Notes under the pieces: generated by a model
The model's input: only the letters and a program-made list of their open reading frames with translations
Told to the model about the DNA's origin: nothing
Database searches by the model: none
Made by a program: the position numbers and the translations under genes
Shown here: positions 41,715 to 51,115 of the stretch, in pieces
Layout: each line of letters begins with the position of its first letter
How positions within the stretch are numbered: position 1 is the stretch's first letter
Origin: Meiothermus sp.
GTDB lineage: Bacteria; Deinococcota; Deinococci; Deinococcales; Thermaceae
DNA: 64,000 nucleotides
Assembly: GCF_026004115.1 (NCBI RefSeq)
Contig: NZ_BPIM01000001.1
Location: forward strand, 2,832,501-2,896,500
Direction: 5' to 3'

Positions 41715-44700
41715 ATGCCAGGCGACCTCAATCCATTCGAAAATCGCAAAGTTCATAATCCTGCGAACTGTCCAGTCTGTAAATTTGCCCACCTGCACCA
41801 GCACACCCAGTTCAGCCTGCTGGATGGGGCGGCACGGCTCAAAGACCTGCTCAAGTGGGTCAAACAGACCTCGCCCGAGGAGCCCATGCTGGCCATGACC
41901 GACCACGGCAACCTGTTTGGGGCGGTGCAGTTTTACAAATACGCCACCGAGATGGAGGTCAAGCCGATCATCGGCTACGAGGCCTATGTAGCCGCCGAGT
42001 CTCGCTTCGACCGCAAGCAGGGAAAGGGGCTGGATGGGGGCTACTTTCACCTCACGCTCTTGGCCCAGAACATGGAGGGCTACCAGAACCTCTCGCGCCT
42101 GGCCAGCCGGGCCTACCTCGAGGGCTTTTATGGCAAACCCCGTATTGACCGCGAGATTCTGCGCGAACATAATGCGGGAATCATCGCTTTATCGGGTTGT
42201 TTGGGGGCAGAAATTCCACAGTTCATCTTACAGGAGCGCCACGAGGACGCCGAAAAGCGCTTGCAGGAATACCTCTCGATTTTTGGCGCCGAGCGCTACT
42301 TCATCGAGATTCAAGACCACGGCCTGCTCGAGCAGCACAAGGTGAACAAGGTTTTGAAGGAACTGGCCGACAAGTACGGCCTGGGCATCGTAGCCACCAA
42401 CGACGGGCACTATGTCCGCAAAGAGGACGCCGAGGCCCACGCGGTGGTGCTGGCGGTACAGTCCAAGGCCACCTGGGACGACCCGGGCCGCTGGAAGTTC
42501 CCCTGCGACGAGTTCTATGTCAAGAGCCCCGAAGAGATGTTCCAGACCTTCCAGGACGAAAAAGAACTCTGGGGCAGCCGGATGGATGAACTTTTCGATA
42601 ACTCGGTGAACATCGGGCGGATGTGCAACGTGGAACTGGTGCCCAAGAAAGTGCAGTACCGCATTCCCAAGTATCCCTTACCGGAAGGGCGCACCGAGGT
42701 GACGTACTTTCGGGAACTGACCTTTGCGGGACTACTAAAGCGCTACCCCGACCGGATTACGCCCGAGCTATACCGTGCGTTTTTGCGAAAATTGGGCCGT
42801 CCGGTGCCCCACGGTGAGGGGAATGTGCTGGCCCTGGAACTTGCGCAGATAGAGGACCTCGAGGCGGCCAGGGCCCACCTGCCCGAACTGCGTGAAGGGA
42901 TGGTCTGGGACGGCTGGGCCATTCTGTCGCGTGCGGTCTACGAGCTCACCGTGGTGGAGCGGATGGGCTTTCCGGGCTACCTCCTGATCGTGGGTGACTT
43001 CATCAACTGGGCCAAGGACAACGGCATCTCGGTGGGGCCGGGGCGGGGTTCCGCGGCGGGCTCGCTGGTGACGTATGCCACCCGCATCACCAACATTGAC
43101 CCCCTGGAGTACAACTTGCTGTTTGAGCGCTTCTTAAACCCGGCGCGGGTTTCCATGCCCGATATTGACACCGACTTCTCCGACGTGCGCCGGGGGGAGG
43201 TGATCGAGTACGTGCGCCAGCGCTACGGCGACGAGATGGTGGCCCAGATTGGCACCTTTGGCACCCTGGCCTCCAAGGCTGCCATCAAGGATGCGGCCCG
43301 GGTCTTTGGGTTGCCGGTGAAGAAAGCCGACGAGCTGGCCAAGCTCATCCCGGTTACCTTTGGTAAGCCCATGCCGCTGGATAAAGCCATCGAGACCATC
43401 CCCGATCTGCGGGCCGAGATGGAGAAAGACCCGCTGGTGAAGCGGGTGATGGAGGTAGCGCAGAAGCTCGAGGGCTTGAACCGCCAGTCCTCCGTACACG
43501 CGGCGGGGGTGGTGATCTCCGATGTGCCACTGCAAGACTACATACCGCTGATGCGGGCAGGCGATACGGGGGCCAAGGTCACCCAGTATGACATGAGCTC
43601 GGTGGAGGCTTTAGGCTTCCTCAAAATGGACTTCCTGGGTTTGCGCACGCTCTCATTTCTGGATGAGTGCAAGCGGATCGTCAAGGAATCCAAGGGGGTA
43701 GATATTGATTATGACACCATCCCGATGGACGACGCCGCTACCTTTGAACTGCTGGGCCGGGGCGAGACCAAGGGGATCTTCCAGCTCGACTCGGCGGGCA
43801 TGACCAGTGCCGTGCGGGGCCTCAAGCCGCGCCGGATTCAGGACATTATTGCACTGGGAGCACTCTACCGACCCGGCCCCATGGAGAACATTCCTACCTA
43901 CATCCGCCGTCATCACGGGCGCGAGCCCGTGGAGTACCCGCAGTTTCCCAACGCCGAGAAGTACATTCGCCCCATCCTGGAAGAAACCTACGGTATCCCG
44001 GTCTACCAGGAGCAGATTATGCAGATTGCTACGGTGGCGGCGGGCTACAGCCTGGGCGAGGCCGACCTGCTGCGGCGGGCCATGGGCAAGAAGAAGATGG
44101 AGGAGATGGTCAAACACCGCGCCCAGTTCAAAAAAGGCGCAGCCGAGAAGGGCATTCCCGAGGACGAGGCCGACCGGCTATTTGACTTGCTGGAAGCCTT
44201 TGCCAACTATGGTTTCAACAAGTCGCACTCTGCTGCTTACGCGATTCTGACCTACCAGACTGCCTATGTAAAAGCGCACTTCCCGGTGGAGTTTTTTGCT
44301 GCCGTGCTCACGGTTGAACGGGGCGACTCCGACAAGGTGGCCGAATACATCCGGGCGGCCCGGGCGGTGGGGGTCGAGGTGTTGCCACCGGACATCAACC
44401 AGTCGAGCTTCAGCTTCCGGGCGCTGGAAAAAAGCGTGTTGTTTGGACTCTCGGCGGTTAAGAACGTAGGCGAAACCCCCACCGAGCACATTCTGGCGGA
44501 GCGGGAACGGGGAGGGCCTTATAAATCGCTGCCCGATTTTCTGAAGCGGGTGGATGCTACGGTGTCCAACAAGCGTGTGGTGGAATCGCTTATCAAGGCG
44601 GGGGCCTTTGATGCGTTTGGCCCCCGGGGGCCCATGCTGGCGGCCCTCGACGATCTGCTCAAGTGGGCCCAGGCCGAGCGCGAGCTGGCCCAGTCGGGGA

Positions 44701-45491
44701 TGATGGGCCTCTTTGGCGAGTCTCAGGAACCTGTTATTCCCAAAAAGCCCCTGCTGGACGCTATTACTGAGCTACGCATGGAAAAAGAGGCCCTGGGCAT
44801 TTACGTTACCGGACACCCGCTTTCCCGCTACAGCGGCTTGCGCGAGGCCGCTAGTTGTACGGTGGAGGATCTGCCCCAGGCCTTTGCCGAACTCAAAGGC
44901 AACCGCAACCGTGTGCGGCTTTTGCTGGCCGGGATGGTAGAAGGAATTGTGCGCAAGCCGACCAAATCGGGGGGCATGCTGGTGCGCTTTACGCTGGGGG
45001 ACGAGACGGGCGCGGTGGAGGTGGTGGCCTTTGGCAAGGCCTACGACAAGATTTCCCCGCGCATTGCCGAAGATGCCGCGGTTCTGGTGGTGGTAGAGGT
45101 GGAGCCGGATGGCGAGGGCGAGAGCCTGCGGGTGGTGGCGCAGGACGTGTTTCCCTACAACGAACTCGAGGGCATGCCCAAGGTATTGGAACTCGAGCTC
45201 GATATGGCCCTGATGGACGACGAAAAGCTGCTGGACTTGCGCAGCCGACTCGATGAATACCCGGGCATTTTACCCGTTCAGCTCAAGGTACGGGGGCCGG
45301 GCGGCTGGGCGCTGGTAGAGGCCCGCGAGGTCAAGGCTGCCGAGGAGGCCCTGCCAATCCTCAAAGATCTGGACTGGCTCGAGGCCCGCTTGATTCCCGA
45401 CCGCGAGATGCTGCTGGGCTATGGAAAACCCGCAGAGGGCAATGTTAGAAATCAAAAAGGGCCAGACCAGGGTCCAGTGGTGCCGTTTTAG
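41715..45491 (+). CDS. dnaE: DNA polymerase III, alpha subunit
   Basis: 1258-residue replicative polymerase. The N-terminal PHP domain (FAHLHQHTQFSLLDG, MTDHGNLFGAVQFY) keeps the His and Asp residues expected for a metal site, which gives proofreading activity in Thermus enzymes. The palm has PGRGSAAGSLV and the catalytic pair MPDIDTDFSD. Downstream are the fingers (YEAFNYGFNKSHS-like FANYGFNKSHSAAYA), a helix-hairpin-helix, an OB fold and a C-terminal tau-binding region. The frame is open back to 41421, but ATG 41715 begins the family's usual N-terminus. No intein was found. Confidence 0.96.
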   Translation: MPGDLNPFENRKVHNPANCPVCKFAHLHQHTQFSLLDGAARLKDLLKWVKQTSPEEPMLAMTDHGNLFGAVQFYKYATEMEVKPIIGYEAYVAAESRFDRKQGKGLDGGYFHLTLLAQNMEGYQNLSRLASRAYLEGFYGKPRIDREILREHNAGIIALSGCLGAEIPQFILQERHEDAEKRLQEYLSIFGAERYFIEIQDHGLLEQHKVNKVLKELADKYGLGIVATNDGHYVRKEDAEAHAVVLAVQSKATWDDPGRWKFPCDEFYVKSPEEMFQTFQDEKELWGSRMDELFDNSVNIGRMCNVELVPKKVQYRIPKYPLPEGRTEVTYFRELTFAGLLKRYPDRITPELYRAFLRKLGRPVPHGEGNVLALELAQIEDLEAARAHLPELREGMVWDGWAILSRAVYELTVVERMGFPGYLLIVGDFINWAKDNGISVGPGRGSAAGSLVTYATRITNIDPLEYNLLFERFLNPARVSMPDIDTDFSDVRRGEVIEYVRQRYGDEMVAQIGTFGTLASKAAIKDAARVFGLPVKKADELAKLIPVTFGKPMPLDKAIETIPDLRAEMEKDPLVKRVMEVAQKLEGLNRQSSVHAAGVVISDVPLQDYIPLMRAGDTGAKVTQYDMSSVEALGFLKMDFLGLRTLSFLDECKRIVKESKGVDIDYDTIPMDDAATFELLGRGETKGIFQLDSAGMTSAVRGLKPRRIQDIIALGALYRPGPMENIPTYIRRHHGREPVEYPQFPNAEKYIRPILEETYGIPVYQEQIMQIATVAAGYSLGEADLLRRAMGKKKMEEMVKHRAQFKKGAAEKGIPEDEADRLFDLLEAFANYGFNKSHSAAYAILTYQTAYVKAHFPVEFFAAVLTVERGDSDKVAEYIRAARAVGVEVLPPDINQSSFSFRALEKSVLFGLSAVKNVGETPTEHILAERERGGPYKSLPDFLKRVDATVSNKRVVESLIKAGAFDAFGPRGPMLAALDDLLKWAQAERELAQSGMMGLFGESQEPVIPKKPLLDAITELRMEKEALGIYVTGHPLSRYSGLREAASCTVEDLPQAFAELKGNRNRVRLLLAGMVEGIVRKPTKSGGMLVRFTLGDETGAVEVVAFGKAYDKISPRIAEDAAVLVVVEVEPDGEGESLRVVAQDVFPYNELEGMPKVLELELDMALMDDEKLLDLRSRLDEYPGILPVQLKVRGPGGWALVEAREVKAAEEALPILKDLDWLEARLIPDREMLLGYGKPAEGNVRNQKGPDQGPVVPF

Positions 45492-45518
45492 CTGTTTGCG
45501 GCATTATTGCTTGCAGCG

Positions 45519-46334
45519 TTACCGCAAGAATGGCTTCCAGACAGGGCTACCAAGGTTGGTAAGTGCCTCCGGCGCATTGAAATGGTGAAGCCCTGGCAGC
45601 GAGATCACTTCAGGGCAGTTGTGTGGCCAGGCCTGGTGCAGTAGCTGGCTCTGGCGGTGGAATTCGCTGGACTCGAGCGCGCCTACCGCCAGCACCAGGG
45701 GGGCCTGAAGGGTGGGGGGTTTGTAGATGGGGCTCGAGGCCCTGGCGCTCTGCAAATCAAGCCTCAGGTCGGTGTTGATGGAAACCTGTAATAAAGGTTC
45801 CAGGTTAAACAGGCCGCTGATGGCGATACCGCCCACAATCGCCTTGGCTGGCAGGTCGTACGCCTCCCAGCGCGTCGCAAACATCTCGGCGGTCAGGTGC
45901 CCCCCTGCCGAATGCCCGCTAAGGAGCATTTGTGGGCTTACCCCATAGCGGGGCGCTTCGCGGTAGAGCCAGGCTACGGCCCGGCGACATTGCTCGGTAA
46001 TTTCAGCAATCGTCACCGCAGGGCAAAGGGCGTAGTTCAGGACCGCCACGCTGATACCGGCTTCTACCAGTGGCGGGGCCAGCCAGGAAAAATCGTCTTT
46101 GTCGAAGGCCCGCCAGTAGCCCCCGTGAATGAACACCAGGAGGTAGTGGCTGTTCGGGGCAGGGAAGAGGTCTAGGGTTTCCTTGGGGCCATCTCCGTAG
46201 GCCAGGCTGGCATGGTGTTCCAGCGCTTGCCTCGCCGCACTGGACTCTTCGGCCCAGCGCCGGAAGTAAAGGGCGGCATCGGGTACCGAAAGCCGTGGGC
46301 TGTACTCGAGTTCGTGCCAGGAAGGCGTGCTCAT
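45519..46334 (-). CDS. Alpha/beta hydrolase, kynurenine formamidase-like
   Basis: 271-residue hydrolase with the oxyanion motif HGGYW (residues 70-74) that marks the alpha/beta-hydrolase type of kynurenine formamidase, and the nucleophile elbow GHSAGGH (Ser142). A C-terminal His (LPGLHHFN) completes the triad. It would convert N-formylkynurenine to kynurenine and formate, the step between the dioxygenase and kynureninase encoded upstream in the same unit. ATG 46334 is 8 nt after the livF stop; a GTG at 46367 overlapping livF is the alternative. The function is inferred from motif and context; other esterases share HGG(Y/F)W. Confidence 0.75.
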   Translation of the reverse strand: MSTPSWHELEYSPRLSVPDAALYFRRWAEESSAARQALEHHASLAYGDGPKETLDLFPAPNSHYLLVFIHGGYWRAFDKDDFSWLAPPLVEAGISVAVLNYALCPAVTIAEITEQCRRAVAWLYREAPRYGVSPQMLLSGHSAGGHLTAEMFATRWEAYDLPAKAIVGGIAISGLFNLEPLLQVSINTDLRLDLQSARASSPIYKPPTLQAPLVLAVGALESSEFHRQSQLLHQAWPHNCPEVISLPGLHHFNAPEALTNLGSPVWKPFLR

Positions 46335-46342
46335 GTTAGTTT

Positions 46343-47053
46343 CTATACGCTCAGATACCGCTTCCACAGCTCGGGCTGGGCCCCCAGGGCCTCTGAGTTG
46401 CCCTGCCAGACCACCCGCCCACGCTCGAGGATGGTGTGCTGGTCGGCCAGGGCAATCAGCCGCTCCACGTACTTGTCAATCACCAGAATGGTCTGGCCGC
46501 TTTGCTTGAGGAGTCGGAGCACGCGCCAGATTTCCTCGCGTAAGAGTGGGGCCAGCCCTTCGGTGGCCTCATCCAGAATTAACAACCGGGGGTTGGTCAT
46601 CAGGGCACGGCCAATGGCCAGCATCTGCTGCTCGCCGCCGGAGAGCTGGTTGCCTAGGTTGTGCTGCCGCTCTTGCAGGCGGGGGAAAAGTTCGTAAATG
46701 CGTGGCAGCGTCCAAGGCTGGGGGCTTTGGTTGCGGTTAGCGGCGAAGGCAATCAGGTTTTCCTTCACCGTCAGGTTGGGGAAGATCTGCCGCCCCTCGG
46801 GCACCACCGCGATGCCTAAAGCGGCAATCTGCTCGGGTGGAAGGGCTTCGATACGCCGACCGGCAAAGCTGATCAGGCCCTTTCGGGCAGGGGTCAGGCC
46901 CAGGATGGAGCGCACGGTGGTGGTTTTTCCCATCCCGTTGCGGCCCAGCAGGGTGGCCACCTGGCCTTCCTGGATGGTCAGGTTGACATTGAACAAAACC
47001 TGGCTGGGGCCGTAGAAGGTTTGTAAGCCTTGAATTTCCAGCAGGATGCTCAT
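46343..47053 (-). CDS. livF: Branched-chain-type ABC transporter ATP-binding protein LivF
   Basis: 236-residue ATPase of the LivF subgroup. Walker A GRNGMGKTT, signature LSGGEQQMLAIGRALM, Walker B LLILDEATEGL. The GMGKT form and DEATEGLAP are typical of LivF. It pairs with LivG to drive the LivHM permease at the inner membrane. Its start overlaps livG by four bases. Located inside the tryptophan catabolic unit, so an aromatic substrate rather than Leu/Ile/Val is likely. Confidence 0.93.
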   Translation of the reverse strand: MSILLEIQGLQTFYGPSQVLFNVNLTIQEGQVATLLGRNGMGKTTTVRSILGLTPARKGLISFAGRRIEALPPEQIAALGIAVVPEGRQIFPNLTVKENLIAFAANRNQSPQPWTLPRIYELFPRLQERQHNLGNQLSGGEQQMLAIGRALMTNPRLLILDEATEGLAPLLREEIWRVLRLLKQSGQTILVIDKYVERLIALADQHTILERGRVVWQGNSEALGAQPELWKRYLSV

Positions 47054-47808
47054 GCGTGCTTGCCTCCGGGGTCGTCGCCCAGGTATGCCTTGTGTACGTC
47101 GGGGTGGGCCCGGATTTCCTCCGGAGGGCCCGAGGCGATCACCTGCCCGTAGACAAGCACCGAGATGCGCCGGGCTAGCCGGAAGACCGCGTCCATATCG
47201 TGCTCCACCAGCAGGATGGTTACGCTCTGCCCAAGTTTGGCAATGAGCTCCACCATGCGCCCCGACTCCTCTGGCCCCATGCCGGCCATCGGTTCGTCGA
47301 GCAGCAGCATTTTCGGTTGGCAGGCCAGGGCCAGTCCTACCTCGAGCTGCCGCTGCTCACCATGCGAGAGCTGGGCTACTTCTGTGTGGTTGCGGGCGGT
47401 CAGGCCCAGCAGTTCCGCAATTTGTTCGGCTTCCTCACGCAGCGCTTTTTCCTGCTTGACCGGACTCCAGAAGCGAAAACTGCTGCCGCTGCGGGCTTGT
47501 ACGGCCAGCTCGAGGTTCTCCAGCACGGTGTAGCGCTTGAAGAGGTTGGTAATCTGAAAGGTGCGGGCCAGCCCCAGCCGCACCCGCTGGTGCTGGGGGG
47601 TGTGGGTAATATCGTGTCCATCAAAGCGGATCCGGCCTTTGGTTGGCGAGAGGACACCGCTGATCAGATTAATCAAAGTAGTCTTTCCGGCGCCGTTGGG
47701 GCCGATCAGGGCATGAACCTCACCCGGTTCCACCGTAAGGTTGCAGTCGTTTACCGCCGCCAATCCACCAAACTGCCTGGTGAGGTGTTCAATAGCCAAC
47801 AGACTCAT
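47050..47808 (-). CDS. livG: Branched-chain-type ABC transporter ATP-binding protein LivG
   Basis: 252-residue ATPase. Walker [13 protein letters not shown], signature [16 protein letters not shown], Walker [12 protein letters not shown], all typical of LivG, and the C-terminal region [10 protein letters not shown] is diagnostic of the subgroup. ATG 47808 overlaps livM by four bases, so translation is coupled. The longer frame to 47964 is a shadow of livM. Confidence 0.93.
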   Translation of the reverse strand: MSLLAIEHLTRQFGGLAAVNDCNLTVEPGEVHALIGPNGAGKTTLINLISGVLSPTKGRIRFDGHDITHTPQHQRVRLGLARTFQITNLFKRYTVLENLELAVQARSGSSFRFWSPVKQEKALREEAEQIAELLGLTARNHTEVAQLSHGEQRQLEVGLALACQPKMLLLDEPMAGMGPEESGRMVELIAKLGQSVTILLVEHDMDAVFRLARRISVLVYGQVIASGPPEEIRAHPDVHKAYLGDDPGGKHA

Positions 47809-48728
47809 CGCGCCCTCCGCCCAAACAGCCCTGCGATGCCCATGGGCGCGAACAGCACAATCAGCAAGAGAATCAGGCCCACCCCCAGTTGCCAGTAGAT
47901 GGTGAGGTCTTGCAGGATTTCTTCCACAATGAGCAGCGTTGCAGCCCCCAGCACCCCACCCCAAAACTGCCCCACGCCTCCCAGAATGACCATCATCATC
48001 AGGTGGCCGGACTGTTGCCAGGCCAGCAGGTTGGGCGAGGCGTACTGGGTGTAATGGGCCATCAGCACCCCGGCCAGCCCCGCCAGCGCCCCGGCAATCA
48101 CAAAGGCCGCCAGTTGAAACTGGTAGACCGGATAGCCGATAGCGGCGGCTCGGCTCTCGTTCTCGCGGATGGCCTGCAGCACGCGCCCGAACCTCGAGTT
48201 CACCAGCCGGTACAACCCGTAGAGCACGGCTGCCAGCACGGCCAGGGTCAGGTAATAGAGGGTGGTGTCGGAGAGCTCAAAGAGCCCAAAATCGGGCCGT
48301 CGGGCTCGCAGCCCGTCCTCACCCCCATACTGCTTGAAGGAGACCACCAAAAAGTAGATCATCTGCGCGAAGGCCAGGGTAATCATGATGAAGTAAACAC
48401 CCCGGGTACGCAGGCAGATGGCCCCAATCAAGAAGGCCAGCAAGCCAGAAAGAACCATGGCCACCGGCCATATCACCCAGGCCGAGCTCACGCCCTCACG
48501 GGCCAAAATGGCTGCTGCATAGGCTCCCACGCCAAAATAGGCCGCATGCCCAAAGCTCACCATGCCGCCATAACCTAGAATCAGGTTGAGGCTGCTAGCG
48601 GCCAGTGCAAAGATCATTATTTTGGTGATAAGGCCCGTATAAAACTCCAGTCCGGTGGCACTTGCGATGGGTGGAAACACCAGCAAGAGGCCCAGCAGCA
48701 CCAGGGGAATTGGCCAGTAGCGTGGCAT
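47805..48728 (-). CDS. livM: Branched-chain-type ABC transporter permease LivM
   Basis: 307-residue inner-membrane permease with about eight hydrophobic helices. The segment NLILGYGGMVSFGHAAYFGVGAY is the conserved LivM signature (split around residues 47-69), and AIRENESRAAAIGYP is the cytoplasmic loop that contacts the ATPases. It forms the channel with LivH, whose gene ends 9 bp upstream. Confidence 0.93.
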   Translation of the reverse strand: MPRYWPIPLVLLGLLLVFPPIASATGLEFYTGLITKIMIFALAASSLNLILGYGGMVSFGHAAYFGVGAYAAAILAREGVSSAWVIWPVAMVLSGLLAFLIGAICLRTRGVYFIMITLAFAQMIYFLVVSFKQYGGEDGLRARRPDFGLFELSDTTLYYLTLAVLAAVLYGLYRLVNSRFGRVLQAIRENESRAAAIGYPVYQFQLAAFVIAGALAGLAGVLMAHYTQYASPNLLAWQQSGHLMMMVILGGVGQFWGGVLGAATLLIVEEILQDLTIYWQLGVGLILLLIVLFAPMGIAGLFGRRAR

Positions 48729-48737
48729 CGATTGCTC

Positions 48738-49658
48738 CTAGGTACGGGCCGGGAAAAGCCCCTGCGGTTTGAAGAAGAGCACCACGGCCATCAGCAAGTA
48801 AATCAGGATGGAGGCCAGGGCTGGGCCCAGGTTCGAGGCCACCTCGGGCGAGGCCACCTGGCTCAGCAAAAGGGGTAAAAAGGCCCTTCCGGCGGTGTCC
48901 ACAATGCCTACCAGCAGTGCGCCCACCAGCGCTCCCTTGATGGAGCCAATACCCCCAATCACGATCACCACAAAAGCCAGAATCAGGATGCTCTCGCCCA
49001 TGCCCACCTGCACGGCCAGGATGGGCCCCAGGAAAGCCCCGGCGATGGCACACAAGGCTGCTCCTACCCCAAACAGGAGGGTGAACAGGGGCTTGATGGG
49101 CACGCCCATGGCCTGGGCCATCTCGCGGTTGGAGGCCCCGGCCCGGAGCCACATGCCGACCCGGGTGTTATTGACCAGTAAAAACAGGCCCACTGCGACC
49201 ACCAGGCCCACCCCAATGATGGTGAGCCGGAAGGCCGAGTAGTTGAGGCCGGGCAGTATTTCGATGGGGCCCGACAAGCCCTCCGGGGCCGAAAGCAGCA
49301 GGGGTTGTGAACCCCAGATGATGCGTACCACTTCGTTGATGATCAGAATCAGGGCAAAGGTGGCCAGCACCTGCGACAGGTGGTCTCGCCTGTAGAGCTG
49401 GCGCAGGATAGAGAACTCCAGGAGCATCCCGATAAGTGCCGTCCCGACCACGGCCAGCAAGACCCCCAGCCAGAACACCCCGGTGAGGCCCACGAAGGTC
49501 GCGGTCAGGTAGGCCCCAATCATGTAGAGCGAGCCGTGGGCCAGGTTGATCATGTCCATGATGCCGAACACCAGGGTCAGACCGGCGGCCAACAAGAAGA
49601 GCATCAGGCCAAACTGGACACCGTTTAGCATTTGTTCAAGGAAAAGGGATGGAGGCAT
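48738..49658 (-). CDS. livH: Branched-chain-type ABC transporter permease LivH
   Basis: 306-residue permease. LTLVFGIMDMINLAHGSLYM is the LivH signature near the N-terminus, and AGASNREMAQAMGVP is the ATPase-contact loop. ATG 49658 is taken as start because the conserved N-terminus begins there; the frame extends to 49754 without family content. The 212-bp gap to the upstream binding-protein gene holds no recognisable feature. Confidence 0.92.
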   Translation of the reverse strand: MPPSLFLEQMLNGVQFGLMLFLLAAGLTLVFGIMDMINLAHGSLYMIGAYLTATFVGLTGVFWLGVLLAVVGTALIGMLLEFSILRQLYRRDHLSQVLATFALILIINEVVRIIWGSQPLLLSAPEGLSGPIEILPGLNYSAFRLTIIGVGLVVAVGLFLLVNNTRVGMWLRAGASNREMAQAMGVPIKPLFTLLFGVGAALCAIAGAFLGPILAVQVGMGESILILAFVVIVIGGIGSIKGALVGALLVGIVDTAGRAFLPLLLSQVASPEVASNLGPALASILIYLLMAVVLFFKPQGLFPART

Positions 49659-49870
49659 GGTATCGCGGGGGTGGGGGTTGGGAAGGCGCAGGGGGCTATG
49701 GCAGGGCTCTCGAGTTACCTCGTGGAGCGTCTCGAGTTCGGACCGTTGGGCCAAAGCGTCTGCCCGGTCGCCTGCGGCAGGGCCAGATCTGGATGCTCTG
49801 GTTGACTCAACCCCTCACCTGATGCTAAAGAAGCGGTGGGCGCACACGCACATCTGCGGTGCTTACCCCA

Positions 49871-51040
49871 TTACTTCAGTTTGCACTGCGAGACATAGGC
49901 ATCGCTGTGGTTGGAGAAAATGTTGCCCGCCAGCCGGTTGATGATCTCGCCGTTCGGGGCCTGCACCACCTGGCGCAGGTAGTAGTTCTGGATGGGGTAG
50001 CCGTTTGGGTTGAACTTGAGGGGCCCCCGGGTGCTATTAAAGCCGGCCAGGAAGGCTTTACGCAGGTCGTCTTTCCTGGAAACATCGCCCCCCACGGCCC
50101 GGATGGCTGCATCCAGCATCAAGGCTGCATCGTAGCCCTGTGAAGCATAGAGGGTGGGGGTGCGGTTATAGGCTTTGCGGAACTCCTCCACAAAGCGCTG
50201 GTTGACCGGGTTGTTGAGCTCCAAGGCCCAGTGCGAGCTGTTGTAGATGCCCACCATCGGACGGCCCACGGCCCGGATTACATCGGCATCGGCAGAAAAG
50301 CCCGGCAAGAACAGAGGAATTTCACGTAGCAGACCGGCCTCGGCATACTGCTTGATGAAGTTCACGCCCATCGCGCCGGGCTGGAAGGTGTAGACCGCTT
50401 TGGGCCTGGCCGCGCGAATCTGAGCAATCTCGGCAGAGAAGTCAAGCTGGTTGAGGCGGTTATAGACCTCTGCTGCAATCTTGCCCTTGTAGAAGCGCTT
50501 GAAACCGGTCAGGGCATCGCGCCCGGCGGGGTAGTTGGGGGCCAGGATGAAGACGTTCTCAAAGCGGCGGGTGTTGACGTACCGGCCCATGGCCTCGTGC
50601 AGGTTGTCGTTCTGCCAGGCCACGTTGAAGAAGTAGGGATTGCAGCGCTCCCCGGCATATTCTGAGGGCCCCGCATTCAAGCTGATGTAGTGGATTTTTT
50701 CTTCGAAAATGGCATCGCCCACGGCCAGCAGGATGTTGGAGAAGATGATGCCGGTCATGAAGTCGACCCGCTCGCGTTTGAGCATCCGATCCACGGCCTG
50801 CCGAGCCACATCGGGGTTTTGCTGGTCGTCGGCCACGATGACCTCTACCGGCACACCCCCCAGCTGGTTATTCAAAAGCCGCACCGCCAGGTTGAAGCCG
50901 TCGCGGGCATCAATGCCCAGGGCCGCGCCGCCGCCGGAAAGCGTGCTGACGAAGCCGATCTTGACCGTGCGCGGCTGGGCCAGCGAGAGCGAGAAACCTA
51001 CCAACCCCAACAAAACCATTAGCCAAAGTATTCTTTTCAT
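49871..51040 (-). CDS. Branched-chain-type ABC transporter substrate-binding protein
   Basis: 389-residue periplasmic-binding protein, type I fold. A signal peptide (residues 1-22, cleavage near SLAQ) precedes KIGFVSTLSGGGAALG, the typical LivJ-like start, and DDQQNPDVARQAVDRML. GGGAGGAAAG lies before ATG 51040. Relatives in aromatic-degradation operons bind aromatic acids. Given its position between kynA and livH, uptake of tryptophan, kynurenine or anthranilate is proposed. The ligand cannot be fixed from the sequence. Confidence 0.9.
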   Translation of the reverse strand: MKRILWLMVLLGLVGFSLSLAQPRTVKIGFVSTLSGGGAALGIDARDGFNLAVRLLNNQLGGVPVEVIVADDQQNPDVARQAVDRMLKRERVDFMTGIIFSNILLAVGDAIFEEKIHYISLNAGPSEYAGERCNPYFFNVAWQNDNLHEAMGRYVNTRRFENVFILAPNYPAGRDALTGFKRFYKGKIAAEVYNRLNQLDFSAEIAQIRAARPKAVYTFQPGAMGVNFIKQYAEAGLLREIPLFLPGFSADADVIRAVGRPMVGIYNSSHWALELNNPVNQRFVEEFRKAYNRTPTLYASQGYDAALMLDAAIRAVGGDVSRKDDLRKAFLAGFNSTRGPLKFNPNGYPIQNYYLRQVVQAPNGEIINRLAGNIFSNHSDAYVSQCKLK

Positions 51041-51115
51041 CTTTCCTCCCATCGCTTGCCGTTTTGGTCGAATGATAACGGGTTCATGGCGCTTTGTTTA
51101 GTCCCTCTTTCTGCC

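Noticed and set aside
47200-47898. Plus-strand frame of 232 codons over livG
   Set aside because: Antisense to a well-conserved ATPase; composition is typical of shadow frames.
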